A DNA stretch of 64,000 nt from Porphyromonas vaginalis (GCF_958301595.1 NZ_CATQJU010000001.1:2170001-2234000); one strand, 5' to 3'; counted from the stretch's first letter, positions 33,804-43,105 are shown. The notes: generated from the sequence alone by a model not told the origin. A program made the numbers and translations.

Positions 33804-35087
33804 GTGACCCCACAGCTATCCATCACCCTACCTCCCTCAAAGAGTCTCTACAATCGGCTCTTCGTGATGGCACGGCTGGCGCATCGGCCCATCCCGTCGC
33901 TGTGGCATCAGCTAGACCTCTGCGAAGACTTGGCGGTGATGCTACATGCCTCGGGGAGTAGCGAGGAGCGCATATCCGTAAGGGCTTCGGGAACGGCTAT
34001 GCGCCTCCTGACCGCACTCTTTGCTTTGACCACAGAGCGAGAGGTTCTGCTCGTTTCGCCAGTTCGTCGTATGACCGAGCGACCACTAGCACAGCTCATC
34101 GCACTACTCTCTCAGCTCGGAGCCGACATAGTCCAACCATCGTCCCAAGAGCCTGTCGAAGGGCTTTACCCACTGGTTCGCGTTCGTCCGATGAGCCTGC
34201 AGCAGGAAGGTCTCCCCACGCTAATCCTGCCGAGCGGACTAGAGAGCAGCCAGACGGTCACAGCCCTACTCCTCATTGCTCCCTATCTGCCCCACGGACT
34301 AGCCCTTCGCTGGCAAGATGACCAACTCCCCAGCGCCTCTTACATCCAGTTGACCTGCTCCCTGATGCAGACATGCGGCATCGAGCTCGCGGTTGATTGC
34401 CACGGGATCTATGTTGCCCCAGGAGCCTACTGCGAGGCAACGCTCACACGCCTACTCTCGCACCCCATCGGTGACTGGTCCTCAGCGCAGTATCCCCTCC
34501 AGTGGGCACTTATGGCGCCACGACCCTGCCAGCTCTTGCTGACCAATGTACCAGCGCAGAGCTTGCAACCTGATGCTCGTGCCTTAGAACTGCTACAGAT
34601 CTCCCCCGAATGGCTAAGCGCAGGTGACAACACCCTCTGCTTTGACAGCGAGCTACTGCAGAAGCATTTGCGTGAGCTCACGTTTGGGAGCCTCTCCCTG
34701 TCAAACAATCCTGACTTCGCACCTACACTCATTGCACTACTCCTCTACTATCAGAAGAAAGCGCAGCTCCGTGGACTAGACCTCCTACGCCTCAAAGAGA
34801 GCGACCGCATCGCCCTCATTCTGCGCAATGGCGAGCAGCTTGGTTATCAGCTCACCTACGAAACGGAGAGCGGCTTCTGCTTAGCCGGCAGCGCACCAAG
34901 CTCCGTTCACACCCCAGTACCCATTGCTACAGATGTCGACCACCGTATGGTGATGGCATGGGCTCCTTTCGCCTGGTATCACCAGCTACAGATAGAGACT
35001 CCGCAAGCAGTTGACAAGAGCTACCCCACCTTCTGGCGAGACCTTCGCAAGCTCTGCGAGGTCATCGAGACACCTTTATATATATGA
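33804..35087 (+). CDS. aroA: 3-phosphoshikimate 1-carboxyvinyltransferase (EPSP synthase)
   Basis: Sixth step of the shikimate pathway. From the GTG at 33804 the protein starts VTPQLSITLPPSKSLYNR and is about 428 residues; the longer frame overlaps fmt by 53 bp and adds residues with no family match. PSKSLYNR, ASGTAMRLLT, SGLESSQTVTALL, RLKESDRI and DHRMVMAWAP are the conserved substrate-binding segments. The sequence is divergent (DWSSAQYP in place of the usual DWSAASY), but the catalytic pattern is kept. Confidence 0.88.
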   Translation: MTPQLSITLPPSKSLYNRLFVMARLAHRPIPSLWHQLDLCEDLAVMLHASGSSEERISVRASGTAMRLLTALFALTTEREVLLVSPVRRMTERPLAQLIALLSQLGADIVQPSSQEPVEGLYPLVRVRPMSLQQEGLPTLILPSGLESSQTVTALLLIAPYLPHGLALRWQDDQLPSASYIQLTCSLMQTCGIELAVDCHGIYVAPGAYCEATLTRLLSHPIGDWSSAQYPLQWALMAPRPCQLLLTNVPAQSLQPDARALELLQISPEWLSAGDNTLCFDSELLQKHLRELTFGSLSLSNNPDFAPTLIALLLYYQKKAQLRGLDLLRLKESDRIALILRNGEQLGYQLTYETESGFCLAGSAPSSVHTPVPIATDVDHRMVMAWAPFAWYHQLQIETPQAVDKSYPTFWRDLRKLCEVIETPLYI

Positions 35088-35105
35088 GCACGAATCCCCT
35101 TCACT

Positions 35106-36767
35106 ATGACCTTTGACACATTAGACCTTTCGCCCGAACTCCTTCGTGCCACCGCCGACCTAGGCTTCTCCGAGCCTATGCCCGTACAGCAAGAGGTCAT
35201 TCCATACCTATCCACTCATCGAGGGGATCTGATCGCGCTCTCCAAGACCGGCTCGGGCAAGACCGCCGCCTACGGACTGCCCCTCTTAGAGCGCATCATA
35301 CAGGCAAGAGGCTCCGCACCCTGTGGACTCATCCTTACGCCAACACGAGAGCTCGCAATACAGGTGCAGAGCGACTTAGTCGCCTTGGCAAAGTATACCT
35401 CCGTTCGCCAAATCCTAGCCCTCTACGGCGGTGCCTCCATCGAGGAGCAGATCCGTCAGCTCGCCAAGGGATACCATATTATAGTAGCCACTCCCGGCAG
35501 ACTCTGCGACCTGCTTAGGCGCAAAGCTGTCAAGCTGCGCAAGGTCTCGGTCGTCGTCCTCGACGAAGCCGATGTGATGCTCGACATGGGCTTCCAGCGA
35601 GATCTGCAGGAGATCCTGCAGGCGGTGCCACAGCAGGTGGAGCATTGGCTCTTTTCCGCCACCATGAGCCGAGAGGTGCGGGAGATAGCCGACAACTATA
35701 TCAGCGATGCCCACGAGGTGCAGATAGGTGCGCTCAATAAAGCGAATGCGGACATCAAGCATCTCTACGTAGCGGTCCCAGCACGGCACAAGTACGCCGC
35801 TCTGAAGCGTGTCGTCGACTACTACCCCAATATCTACGGGATCATCTTCTGCCGCACCCGTGCCGAGACCAAGGAGATCGCCGAGTGGCTCATACGAGAT
35901 GGGTACAATGCCGATGCGCTCCATGGCGACCTTAGCCAAGCGCAGCGAGATATGGTGATGAACCGCTTCCGCATACGCAACCTGCAGCTACTCGTTGCGA
36001 CCGACGTGGCAGCACGTGGACTCGATGTAGATGATGTCACTCATGTGCTTCACTACGGCCTGCCCGCCGATCCCGACAGCTACACACACCGCAGCGGACG
36101 CACCGCTCGTGCTGGCAAGACGGGTCTCTCGATAGCCATCTGCCATCTACGCGACAGCAAGCAGATACGCATCATCGAGCAGCACGCTGGCATTCGGATT
36201 GAGTCGATGCCCCTCCCCTCTGGTCAGGAGATTTGTAAGAAGCAACTCTTCGCGCTAGCTACCAAGATCGAGTATGCCGACAGCAACGAGCATGGCACTC
36301 AGTACGATGAGTTACTCAATGCGATCGTGCAGAAGCTCGCCTGGCTCCCTCCCGAGGAGATCATACGTCGTGTCCTCACACTGGAGGCGGACCGTATCAT
36401 GCGATACTACGCCAATACGCCCGACCTCTCGGCCCAAGAGCTAGCCACCGAAGAGCCTAAGTATAGGACAAAAGATTCCCACGAGGAGCATCGCAAAGCA
36501 CCCAAAAAGCGTAGCCGCACCGACCTGCCGCCTATGACCTCGCTACGGATCAACCTCGGCAAGCGCGACAAGCTCTATCCGAACCGTCTCTTAGAGTTGA
36601 TCAACCGCACGCTCCCCTATAAAATCACCATCGGCAAGATAGATCTCAGTCCCAGCTACAGCTACTTTGAGGTAGCCAGCGAATGGGCCGAAACAGTTGC
36701 TGCAGCCCTGAGCGAAGAGGAGTACAACGGCCGCCCCATCCGTGTCACCATTCAGAAGGATCGGTAA
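35106..36767 (+). CDS. DEAD-box RNA helicase with DbpA-type RNA-binding tail
   Basis: ATP-dependent RNA helicase, probably for ribosome assembly or mRNA turnover. 553 residues. Motifs in order: Q-motif region GFSEPMPVQQEV, SKTGSGKT, PTRELAIQV, VLDEADVMLDMGF, SATMS, ATDVAARGLDVD and HRSGRTARAGK. After residue 400 come a helical part and a basic linker (KAPKKRSRTDLPP), then a small RRM-like domain of the DbpA type (TSLRINLGKRDKLYPNRLLELIN, then KITIGKIDLSPSYSYFEV). CsdA/DeaD and DbpA are the nearest named relatives; which role applies is not decided here. Confidence 0.92.
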   Translation: MTFDTLDLSPELLRATADLGFSEPMPVQQEVIPYLSTHRGDLIALSKTGSGKTAAYGLPLLERIIQARGSAPCGLILTPTRELAIQVQSDLVALAKYTSVRQILALYGGASIEEQIRQLAKGYHIIVATPGRLCDLLRRKAVKLRKVSVVVLDEADVMLDMGFQRDLQEILQAVPQQVEHWLFSATMSREVREIADNYISDAHEVQIGALNKANADIKHLYVAVPARHKYAALKRVVDYYPNIYGIIFCRTRAETKEIAEWLIRDGYNADALHGDLSQAQRDMVMNRFRIRNLQLLVATDVAARGLDVDDVTHVLHYGLPADPDSYTHRSGRTARAGKTGLSIAICHLRDSKQIRIIEQHAGIRIESMPLPSGQEICKKQLFALATKIEYADSNEHGTQYDELLNAIVQKLAWLPPEEIIRRVLTLEADRIMRYYANTPDLSAQELATEEPKYRTKDSHEEHRKAPKKRSRTDLPPMTSLRINLGKRDKLYPNRLLELINRTLPYKITIGKIDLSPSYSYFEVASEWAETVAAALSEEEYNGRPIRVTIQKDR

Positions 36768-37076
36768 AACCCACGAGCCTGTATCACAACCCGCTTTCAC
36801 CCAAGCATAGCCAAAAGCGTCGCCAGTCGCTCTCTTTTTCACGCTCAGGCACCTTTTAGGTATTGCAAAATTGTGAATTATTTGCTACCTTGCGACAAGT
36901 TTAGTGAGAAGCTAGTCAAGTAAGCCTAAGTAAGGGGAGAAACAAAGCATCAGAAGTCCCTACTTTCGCTCTCCTCCGATTAGCATTTTCGCTAGACTTA
37001 CACATTGACGACCGCTACACTAGCTAGCGACGTCTAGACGACTGCAAACAAATTATTCACTCTAATATAACAGGCT
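36768..37076. other. intergenic region with promoter and long leader of EF-G2 gene
   Basis: Contains TTG at 36863-36865, a 20-base spacer and TACCTTGC at 36886-36893 (two mismatches from TAnnTTTG), leaving an untranslated leader of about 180 bases. Long leaders with outside control fit a stress-induced gene, but I see no specific operator. No open frame looks coding. Confidence 0.5.
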
Positions 37077-39233
37077 ATGCAATTGTATCAGACATCAGAC
37101 ATTCGAAACATCGCCGTCATCGGCGGCTCGGGTAGCGGCAAGACAACTCTTGCCGAGGCTATGCTCTATGAGAGTGGCGTCATCAAGCGCCGCGGGACTA
37201 TCCAGGCACAAAACACTGTGTGCGACTACTTCCCCGTAGAGAAGGAGTATGGCTATACCGTTTTCTCCACCCTATTTAGTGTCGAGTTTGCTAATCGCAA
37301 GCTCAACTTCATCGACTGCGCAGGCTCCGATGACTTCGTCGGTGGCACTGTCGCTGCACTCCACGTGACTGACTCGGCTCTCGCTGTGGTCAATGCCAAG
37401 GAGGGCGTCGAGGTTGGTCTGGTCAATCAGATGCGTATCATAGAGCAACTGCATAAGCCTGTGCTCTTTACGATCAACCAGCTGGATAGCGACAAGGCAG
37501 ACTACGACAGCACAGTCGCTGGGCTCAAAGCTCGCTATGGCGGCAAGGTGGTCGTCATTCAGTACCCCGTACAGGAGGGTCCAGACTTCCACCAGGTGGT
37601 CGATGTGCTCAATATGAAGATGTACCAATGGAAGCCTGAGGGCGGCGCTCCCGAAGAACTCGAGATCCCAGCTGATCAGCAAGCACGTGCTGAGGAGCTG
37701 CGCCAAGCGCTCATCGAGTCGGCTGCTGAGCACGAGGAGCATCTGATGGAGACCTTCTTTGAGAAAGGGTCGCTCGACGAGGAGGAGATCGTACAGGGCA
37801 TGCGCAAGGGTATCGTCCTCGGAGATATGTACCCCGTCTTCTGCGTCAGTGCGCTCAAGGATATGGGCGTACGTCGTACGATGACCTTCCTGGGCGATGT
37901 AGCACCTCGCGTCACCGAGTCTGCGCTACCCGTCACGACGGAGGGCATAGAGGTAGCACCTGATGCTACCGCTCCCGTGAGTCTCTACTTCTTCAAGAGC
38001 ACCGTAGAGCCTCATATCGGTGAGGTCTCTTACTTCAAGGTTATGAGCGGTACACTCAAGGAGGGTATGGACTTGACCAATGCTAAGAATGGCTCTAAGG
38101 AGCGCCTCGGTCAGATCAACGTGGTGGCTGGTGCGCAAAAGGAGAAAGTGAGCCAGCTCGTCGCTGGAGACTTTGGTGCAGCCGTAAAGCTCAAGGATGT
38201 ACGTCGTGGAGCTACGCTCAATGATAAGGGTGTGGACTACCAGTTCCCCAACATCGAGTACCCCGCCCCCAAGTATCGTCGTGCTATCGTAGCAACTAAT
38301 AGTGCCGATACGGAGAAGCTCAGCGAGGCTCTCACACGTATGCAGGAGGAGGATCCCACATGGATCGCTCAGCAGAGCAAGGAGCTACGTCAGCTCATCG
38401 TGTATGGTCAGGGAGAGTTTCACCTACGTACGCTCAAGTGGCGACTGGAGAACAATGACAAGATCCCCGTCACCTTTGAGGAGCCACGCATCCCCTACCG
38501 TGAGACTATCACGAAAGCAGCACGCGCTGACTATCGTCACAAGAAGCAGTCGGGCGGTGCTGGGCAGTTTGGCGAGGTGCATCTGATTGTCGAGCCTTAC
38601 GAGGAGGGCAAGGAGCTACCAAGCGTCTTCCGCTTTAACAATCAGGAGTTCAAGATCACGCCTCGTGACACCCAGACCGTCGAGCTAGCCTGGGGTGGCA
38701 AGCTCATCTTCGTCAATAGTGTCGTAGGTGGAGCCATCGACAACCGCTTCATGCCAGCCATCCTCAAGGGTATCATGGAGCGCATGGAGCGTGGCCCGCT
38801 GACAGGCTCCTATGCTCGTGACGTGCGTGTGATCGTCTACGATGGTAAGATGCACCCCGTAGATAGCAATGAGATCTCGTTCATGCTGGCTGGGCGCAAC
38901 GCCTTTAGCGAGGCCTTCCGCAATGCTGGTCCTAAGATCCTCGAGCCTATCTACAGCGTCGATGTGACCGTACCCGCAGACTACCTAGGCGATGTAATGA
39001 GCGACCTGCAGGGACGCCGTGCACTCATCATGGGTATGAGCAGCGATGGCAACTACGAGCAGCTCTCTGCCAAGGTGCCTCTCAAGGAGCTGAGCGACTA
39101 CTCTACTTCGCTCAGTTCGCTGACGGGTGGACGCGCCTCGTTTGTCATGAAGTTTGACGCCTACGAGCTAGTCCCGACAGATGTCCAGGAGGCACTCCTG
39201 AAGGCCTACACAGAGGAGAGCGAGGAGGAGTAA
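37077..39233 (+). CDS. EF-G2-type elongation factor paralogue
   Basis: 718 residues with the full EF-G domain order (G, II, III, IV, V; for example RHKKQSGGAGQFGEVHL in domain IV and GNYEQLSAKVPLKELSDYS near the end). The G domain is unusual. The P-loop is GGSGSGKTT (16-24) instead of AHIDAGKTT, the DTPGH motif reads DCAGSDDF (80-87), so the catalytic His is Ser84, and NKxD reads NQLD (134-137). In Bacteroides thetaiotaomicron an EF-G2 paralogue lacking GTPase activity supports growth in the gut and under carbon starvation; this gene looks like its counterpart. It stands alone, after a long leader and before a terminator. Confidence 0.85.
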   Translation: MQLYQTSDIRNIAVIGGSGSGKTTLAEAMLYESGVIKRRGTIQAQNTVCDYFPVEKEYGYTVFSTLFSVEFANRKLNFIDCAGSDDFVGGTVAALHVTDSALAVVNAKEGVEVGLVNQMRIIEQLHKPVLFTINQLDSDKADYDSTVAGLKARYGGKVVVIQYPVQEGPDFHQVVDVLNMKMYQWKPEGGAPEELEIPADQQARAEELRQALIESAAEHEEHLMETFFEKGSLDEEEIVQGMRKGIVLGDMYPVFCVSALKDMGVRRTMTFLGDVAPRVTESALPVTTEGIEVAPDATAPVSLYFFKSTVEPHIGEVSYFKVMSGTLKEGMDLTNAKNGSKERLGQINVVAGAQKEKVSQLVAGDFGAAVKLKDVRRGATLNDKGVDYQFPNIEYPAPKYRRAIVATNSADTEKLSEALTRMQEEDPTWIAQQSKELRQLIVYGQGEFHLRTLKWRLENNDKIPVTFEEPRIPYRETITKAARADYRHKKQSGGAGQFGEVHLIVEPYEEGKELPSVFRFNNQEFKITPRDTQTVELAWGGKLIFVNSVVGGAIDNRFMPAILKGIMERMERGPLTGSYARDVRVIVYDGKMHPVDSNEISFMLAGRNAFSEAFRNAGPKILEPIYSVDVTVPADYLGDVMSDLQGRRALIMGMSSDGNYEQLSAKVPLKELSDYSTSLSSLTGGRASFVMKFDAYELVPTDVQEALLKAYTEESEEE

Positions 39234-39264
39234 CAGACGGCTCCCCACTACCCTACTAAGTATC

Positions 39265-39301
39265 AGAGCGGTCTCAGGTCATGACGACTTGAGGCCGCTC
39301 T
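39265..39301 (+). terminator. hairpin terminator after EF-G2 gene
   Basis: AGAGCGGTCTCAGGTC pairs with GACTTGAGGCCGCTCT (about 14 pairs, 5-base loop), followed by a CTCTGTATG stretch without a strong T-run. Confidence 0.7.
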
Positions 39302-39377
39302 CTCTGTATGTAGTCGACAGCTCTCCCTAAATGCACTACTTGCCAATTTGTATCGTACTGATTTCTTAGCAGATACG

Positions 39378-39490
39378 AGTTCCAAGAGTTATTCCCCTCT
39401 TGGAACTTTTTAGTTCCAACAGAGGAACTTTTCGGTTCCAAGGGAGGAACTTTTTAGTTCCAGCGGAGGAACTTTTTAGTTCCAACCGAG
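39378..39490. repeat. 22-bp palindromic repeat array (four full units)
   Basis: Units start at 39402, 39424, 39446 and 39468. Each is GGAAC-N6-GTTCC followed by a 6-base linker (AACAGA, AAGGGA, AGCGGA, AACCGA). The stems are conserved while loops and linkers vary. A partial unit precedes them at 39378. It lies between the EF-G2 terminator and the promoter region of the next gene. Confidence 0.9.
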
Positions 39491-39529
39491 GATCCGTTTG
39501 GCGGATAGACGTAGTTCTCTTTGTTTTTG

Positions 39530-39537
39530 TATCTTTG
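39530..39537 (+). promoter_or_regulatory. -7 element of lipoprotein gene 39658-41295
   Basis: TATCTTTG, 40 bp downstream of the repeat array. The -33 TTG is not at the standard distance, so the exact promoter is uncertain. The leader is about 115 bases. Confidence 0.45.
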
Positions 39538-39657
39538 TTCGCAAGGGAGGGCTATTTTATCAGTTTGATGACGATGATCATCTGCTGCGGGTGCCTCCCT
39601 TCGCTATTTTGGTCTCTAAGACATCGCAGATATATACACTAACAAGGTTAGAATACT

Positions 39658-41295
39658 ATGAATAAGCAAATCTATTTGGCCCTCGCATTGATCTTATCAA
39701 CTTGCTTTGGGTTGGTCGGTTGTTACCGTGATTGCCCCGATGATGGTGGCGATCCCAACAAGGAGGATACGATCCCGATGGGCGAGTACACCCCTATCTA
39801 CGAGCTAGATGCAGATGGCAATCTGAAGCATCTGCCGATCCCCTTCGTAGACTTTATGGCGGGTGAGCTACCCCTCAGGAAGTGGGAGGCCGCTCACGGA
39901 GCCATGCTACAGAAAGAGGTGGTTGCTGACTTTAAGGGTCAGCAGGTCAAGAATTACGTCTTCAACACTCAGGACAAGAGTGGCAAGCAGCCGCTACGCA
40001 TCTATCTCGTCGGAGATGCTGGCAAGGGTAGACTACAGATATCAACCCTCCTCATCGACAAGAAGCTGGTCTACAATGAGCAGGGCGAGATCAGACAGGA
40101 GTTTGACATGATGACCATCAATGATGGCTTTGCGGCGATGGACGACAGCTCCAGCAAGACACCTATGTACCGCAAGGGGAACCTTATCGTAGGGGTCTCA
40201 CAGAGCAAAGATCAGGCTGGATATGCTCAGCTCTCCTTCCTGCCTATGCCAGGATCGGTCCCTACGGGATACTTCGACAAGAGTCTCAAGGACTTCCCCT
40301 TCGCTAGTAAGAAGGCTGAGGATACCTCTCTAGATGAAATCCGCAAGTATGAGGCCGCTCTAGGACTCAGACAGGAGAAGGCGCAGAGTGATCCCAAGCG
40401 TGCCAACTTCATCACGAAGGACAAGAAGAAGGGCAACTTCGACCTAGTCGCTTACTACCCACAGGGCTACACGTCCAAGGGAGAAACTTACAAGCCTGGT
40501 ATCCTGGCACTCAGTTATGCTCTCACTCTAGATATGGTAGAGAACAATGCCGAGGTAGCCGAGTGGTTTGTAAGCAACGGCTTTAGCAAGCCTCAGAAGT
40601 CAGACATTAGCGACAATACCTTCACCAGCGAAAACGACTACTACACACTCCTCATCATGGAGGGTGGTAATGGTGTAGCCTTTAGCTTCTCTGCCAAGGA
40701 GGAGGCACCCACGCCTGATCCCGCAGAGGACACTAGCATCTTCCCCTCCTACAACTTTAAGGAGAAGTTCAACCCCGCTGACGTGCCTACCCCAGGAACA
40801 CCCGCAGGCTCTATCTACACCAGTGAGATGGCTAAGGGAGAGAATGTCACCTACAACGCTCCTGAAAAAGGCGATGATGGCAAGATAGACTATGGTATGA
40901 CCAACCTTCAGGTCTTGATCAAAGACCCCTTTAAGGATAAAACTGCCGCCATCAACGGCTATTACTACTACGCTGCCTACGAAGCCACAGAGGCTACGAT
41001 GCACGTCTATGATAATGGTGGACTAGCCATCAACCACGCTAAACAGTTTAAGACGGGTATCGACAAGGAGCTCAAGGCTGCTCTCGAGAAGGGGGGCTAC
41101 CAATACACTGGAACGGAAAAGAGAACCTCGGGCTCTGAGTACTGGTTTTACTACAACGCTGAGCACAATGTTTCCCTCCACGTCTATAAGATGAAAGATA
41201 GCAGCTTCCTCATCGCTAACTTCTGGCCTGGCGATGACTACAAGCCACAAGCGGGCAACCAGATCCGCCTAAATACGCGCTACATACGCCGCTAA
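39658..41295 (+). CDS. hypothetical lipoprotein, possible triple internal repeat
   Basis: 545 residues. The signal peptide ends in the lipobox FGLVGC (Cys22), followed by an acidic, export-type tail (RDCPDDGGD). I do not recognise the family. Three regions share a pattern of G-[FY] followed, 20-30 residues later, by a beta-rich end: DGFAAMDDSSSK...GYAQLSFLP, NGFSKPQKSDIS...GVAFSFSAK and GGYQYTGTEKRT...SSFLIANFW. These could be diverged copies of one domain; this is my reading, not an alignment. Between the second and third lies a Pro/Asp-rich linker (APTPDPAEDTS). Probably a surface lipoprotein. Flanked on both sides by 22-bp repeat arrays and followed by a terminator. Confidence 0.75.
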   Translation: MNKQIYLALALILSTCFGLVGCYRDCPDDGGDPNKEDTIPMGEYTPIYELDADGNLKHLPIPFVDFMAGELPLRKWEAAHGAMLQKEVVADFKGQQVKNYVFNTQDKSGKQPLRIYLVGDAGKGRLQISTLLIDKKLVYNEQGEIRQEFDMMTINDGFAAMDDSSSKTPMYRKGNLIVGVSQSKDQAGYAQLSFLPMPGSVPTGYFDKSLKDFPFASKKAEDTSLDEIRKYEAALGLRQEKAQSDPKRANFITKDKKKGNFDLVAYYPQGYTSKGETYKPGILALSYALTLDMVENNAEVAEWFVSNGFSKPQKSDISDNTFTSENDYYTLLIMEGGNGVAFSFSAKEEAPTPDPAEDTSIFPSYNFKEKFNPADVPTPGTPAGSIYTSEMAKGENVTYNAPEKGDDGKIDYGMTNLQVLIKDPFKDKTAAINGYYYYAAYEATEATMHVYDNGGLAINHAKQFKTGIDKELKAALEKGGYQYTGTEKRTSGSEYWFYYNAEHNVSLHVYKMKDSSFLIANFWPGDDYKPQAGNQIRLNTRYIRR

Positions 41296-41342
41296 GCAGG
41301 AGCCTGTCGCCCCTGTGCGACTCGCCCAATGTACTAAACAGA

Positions 41343-41388
41343 GCAAGAGCCTACTCGCTAATCAGCGGGCAGGCTCTTGCTTTATCTT
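41343..41388 (+). terminator. Rho-independent terminator after lipoprotein gene
   Basis: GCAAGAGCCT pairs with AGGCTCTTGC, with an inner CTCGC/GCGGG stem, followed by TTTATCTT. Confidence 0.85.
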
Positions 41389-41438
41389 GCCATCTCTCTA
41401 AGTTACTCCCCCCCCTATCAGTCACTCCGTTTGTTAAC

Positions 41439-41560
41439 TTTCCAAAATGCTTCCAAGCTTGGAAAAATAATTTTCCAAGGGAGGAAACTTTACTTTCCAA
41501 GGGAGGAAAAATAAATTTCCAACGCTGGAAATGTTTCGTTCCAACAGAGGAAAGGAAGCT
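41439..41560. repeat. 22-bp palindromic repeat array (four full units)
   Basis: Units start at 41461, 41483, 41505 and 41527, each GGAAA-N6-TTTCC-like plus 6-base linkers (AAGGGA, AAGGGA, AACGCT, AACAGA). Loops vary (AATAAT, CTTTAC, AATAAA, TGTTTC). Linkers AAGGGA and AACAGA are identical to those of the array at 39402, but the stem has changed from GGAAC/GTTCC to GGAAA/TTTCC. Partial units lie at both ends. The rest of this 344-base gap (41296-41639) holds only the terminator. Confidence 0.9.
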
Positions 41561-41639
41561 GACCTCTGTTGAGACGTTTACACGCCCCAACTAAACAACG
41601 AAAGATAGGTGTAGTGCTTGGAGCCAGCTAGCCCTTGTA

Positions 41640-42536
41640 CTAGCTTTTGGGCTGCGGGACTAAGATGGGCAGTTGCTGCTTTTGGATCGTGATCTCGATG
41701 CGACGCCCCAGCTCGATGAGCTCACCATCGACCTGCGCATAGTCCTCCTTCTCACGCTCTATGATGAGGTGGTCGGTGCGATAAATGTCGATGGAGGCAC
41801 TATCGTTGATGTTTTTAGTAAAGAGGTTGATCGCCACCTGCGGAGCTTTTAGGAGCGACATATTGCGGATGACCACCACGTCAAAGAGCCCGTCGTCCAG
41901 CTCAGCCTCTGGGGCGATGATCGCATTATTGCCATACTGATCCGCATTAGCGCAGGTCACGAGGAAGGCTTTCTGCTCGATCACCTCACCGTTGAGATGA
42001 AGGCGATAAAGCGAGGACTTGTGCTTGATAAACTGATCGACCGTCGAGAGGACGTAGGAGAGTGGCCCCCGGAAGCTCTTCTGGTCGTAGCTAGCGGTCA
42101 CCTGAGCATCAAAGCCCACGCCGAAGGTCACGAAAAAGGGAACCCCATCGGCCTCGCAGCAGTCGATACGCTTGGTATACCCTCGGCGAATAACCTCTAG
42201 GGCTGCTTCGGGGTCTAGCGGTATGTCTAGCGAGCGCGCCAACCCATTGCCCGACCCCATCGGGACGATGCCGAGAGACATCTCTGTCGTGCGCACCGCA
42301 TCGGCTACCTCATTGATCGTACCATCTCCACCGATGGCAATAACTGTGTCAAACCCTTGACCAGCTATATCCTTGATGATGCGATCGGCATGTCCCTCTC
42401 CGTTGGTATAGACGAAGTATAGCTCACTGCCATTGTCCGAGAGCATGTTAAATGCGAGCTCTGGCAGACTCGTCTTCCTAGAGGTGCCAGAGATAGGATT
42501 GATGATGACGAGATACTTCCTTTGAGAGCTTAGCAT
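41640..42536 (-). CDS. diacylglycerol kinase-family lipid kinase (YegS/BmrU type)
   Basis: Cytoplasmic or membrane-associated kinase that phosphorylates diacylglycerol or a similar lipid. 298 residues: VIINPISGTSRK at the start, the nucleotide motif IGGDGTINEVADA (around residue 82), PMGSGNGLARSL and a late EAELDDGLFDVVV are the family signatures. The exact lipid substrate is unknown. It follows queF by 12 bp on the same strand. Confidence 0.92.
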   Translation of the reverse strand: MLSSQRKYLVIINPISGTSRKTSLPELAFNMLSDNGSELYFVYTNGEGHADRIIKDIAGQGFDTVIAIGGDGTINEVADAVRTTEMSLGIVPMGSGNGLARSLDIPLDPEAALEVIRRGYTKRIDCCEADGVPFFVTFGVGFDAQVTASYDQKSFRGPLSYVLSTVDQFIKHKSSLYRLHLNGEVIEQKAFLVTCANADQYGNNAIIAPEAELDDGLFDVVVIRNMSLLKAPQVAINLFTKNINDSASIDIYRTDHLIIEREKEDYAQVDGELIELGRRIEITIQKQQLPILVPQPKS

Positions 42537-42548
42537 ACGACCAGATCT

Positions 42549-43052
42549 CTAGTGGTGGAAGGCGAGCATACGCTCACGAGCATACGACTCGTAGGGCGTA
42601 CCTGGACGGCCATAATTGCAAAAAGGCACAATGCTAATGCCGCCTCGTGGCGAGAAGTCGCCCGTCACCTCGATATACTTCGGGTCCATCAGACGGATCA
42701 GGTCGTCCATGATGATGTTCACACAATCCTCATGAAAGGCACCATGCGAGCGAAAGCTAAAGAGATAGAGCTTGAGGCTCTTGCTCTCGACCATACGCAC
42801 GTCTGGGATATACTCTATATATATGGTAGCGAAGTCAGGCTGCCCAGTGATAGGACAGAGTGCCGTGAACTCGGGGCACTCGAAGCGTACGTGGTAGTCG
42901 CGGTCTTGATGTCTATTCTCAAAAGCCTCTAGCACACTCGGATCGTAGTCCTGTGCGTAGACGGTGCGCTTATTGCCTAGTAGGGAGAGCCCCTCGACAG
43001 ATTTGTCACGAGCTCCGTCATGAGCTCCCGCAGGAGATATAGTTTCTTTCAT
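42549..43052 (-). CDS. queF: NADPH-dependent 7-cyano-7-deazaguanine reductase
   Basis: Reduces preQ0 to preQ1 in queuosine synthesis. 167 residues, the unimodular type. The catalytic Cys lies in [11 protein letters not shown], the substrate Glu/Ser in [15 protein letters not shown], and a conserved His-Glu-Asp in GAFHEDCVN. The first 35 residues ([13 protein letters not shown]...) are a variable lead-in. Confidence 0.96.
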   Translation of the reverse strand: MKETISPAGAHDGARDKSVEGLSLLGNKRTVYAQDYDPSVLEAFENRHQDRDYHVRFECPEFTALCPITGQPDFATIYIEYIPDVRMVESKSLKLYLFSFRSHGAFHEDCVNIIMDDLIRLMDPKYIEVTGDFSPRGGISIVPFCNYGRPGTPYESYARERMLAFHH

Positions 43053-43073
43053 ATTACAGATTTAGGATATTGG

Positions 43074-43105
43074 ACTAGTGCTACTAAGCCTCTAGTAGCA
43101 CTAGT
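43074..43105. terminator. hairpin between phoH and queF
   Basis: ACTAGTGCTACTA pairs perfectly with TAGTAGCACTAGT across a 6-base loop. No T-run on the minus strand, so termination of phoH is likely only partial. Confidence 0.55.

Noticed and set aside
39402-39489. CRISPR-like regular repeats
   Set aside because: Period is 22 bp with 6-base linkers; no 30-bp-class spacers and no cas genes. These are minisatellite-like arrays.
39400-39642. 80-codon frame upstream of the lipoprotein gene
   Set aside because: Starts inside the 22-bp array and has no coding character.
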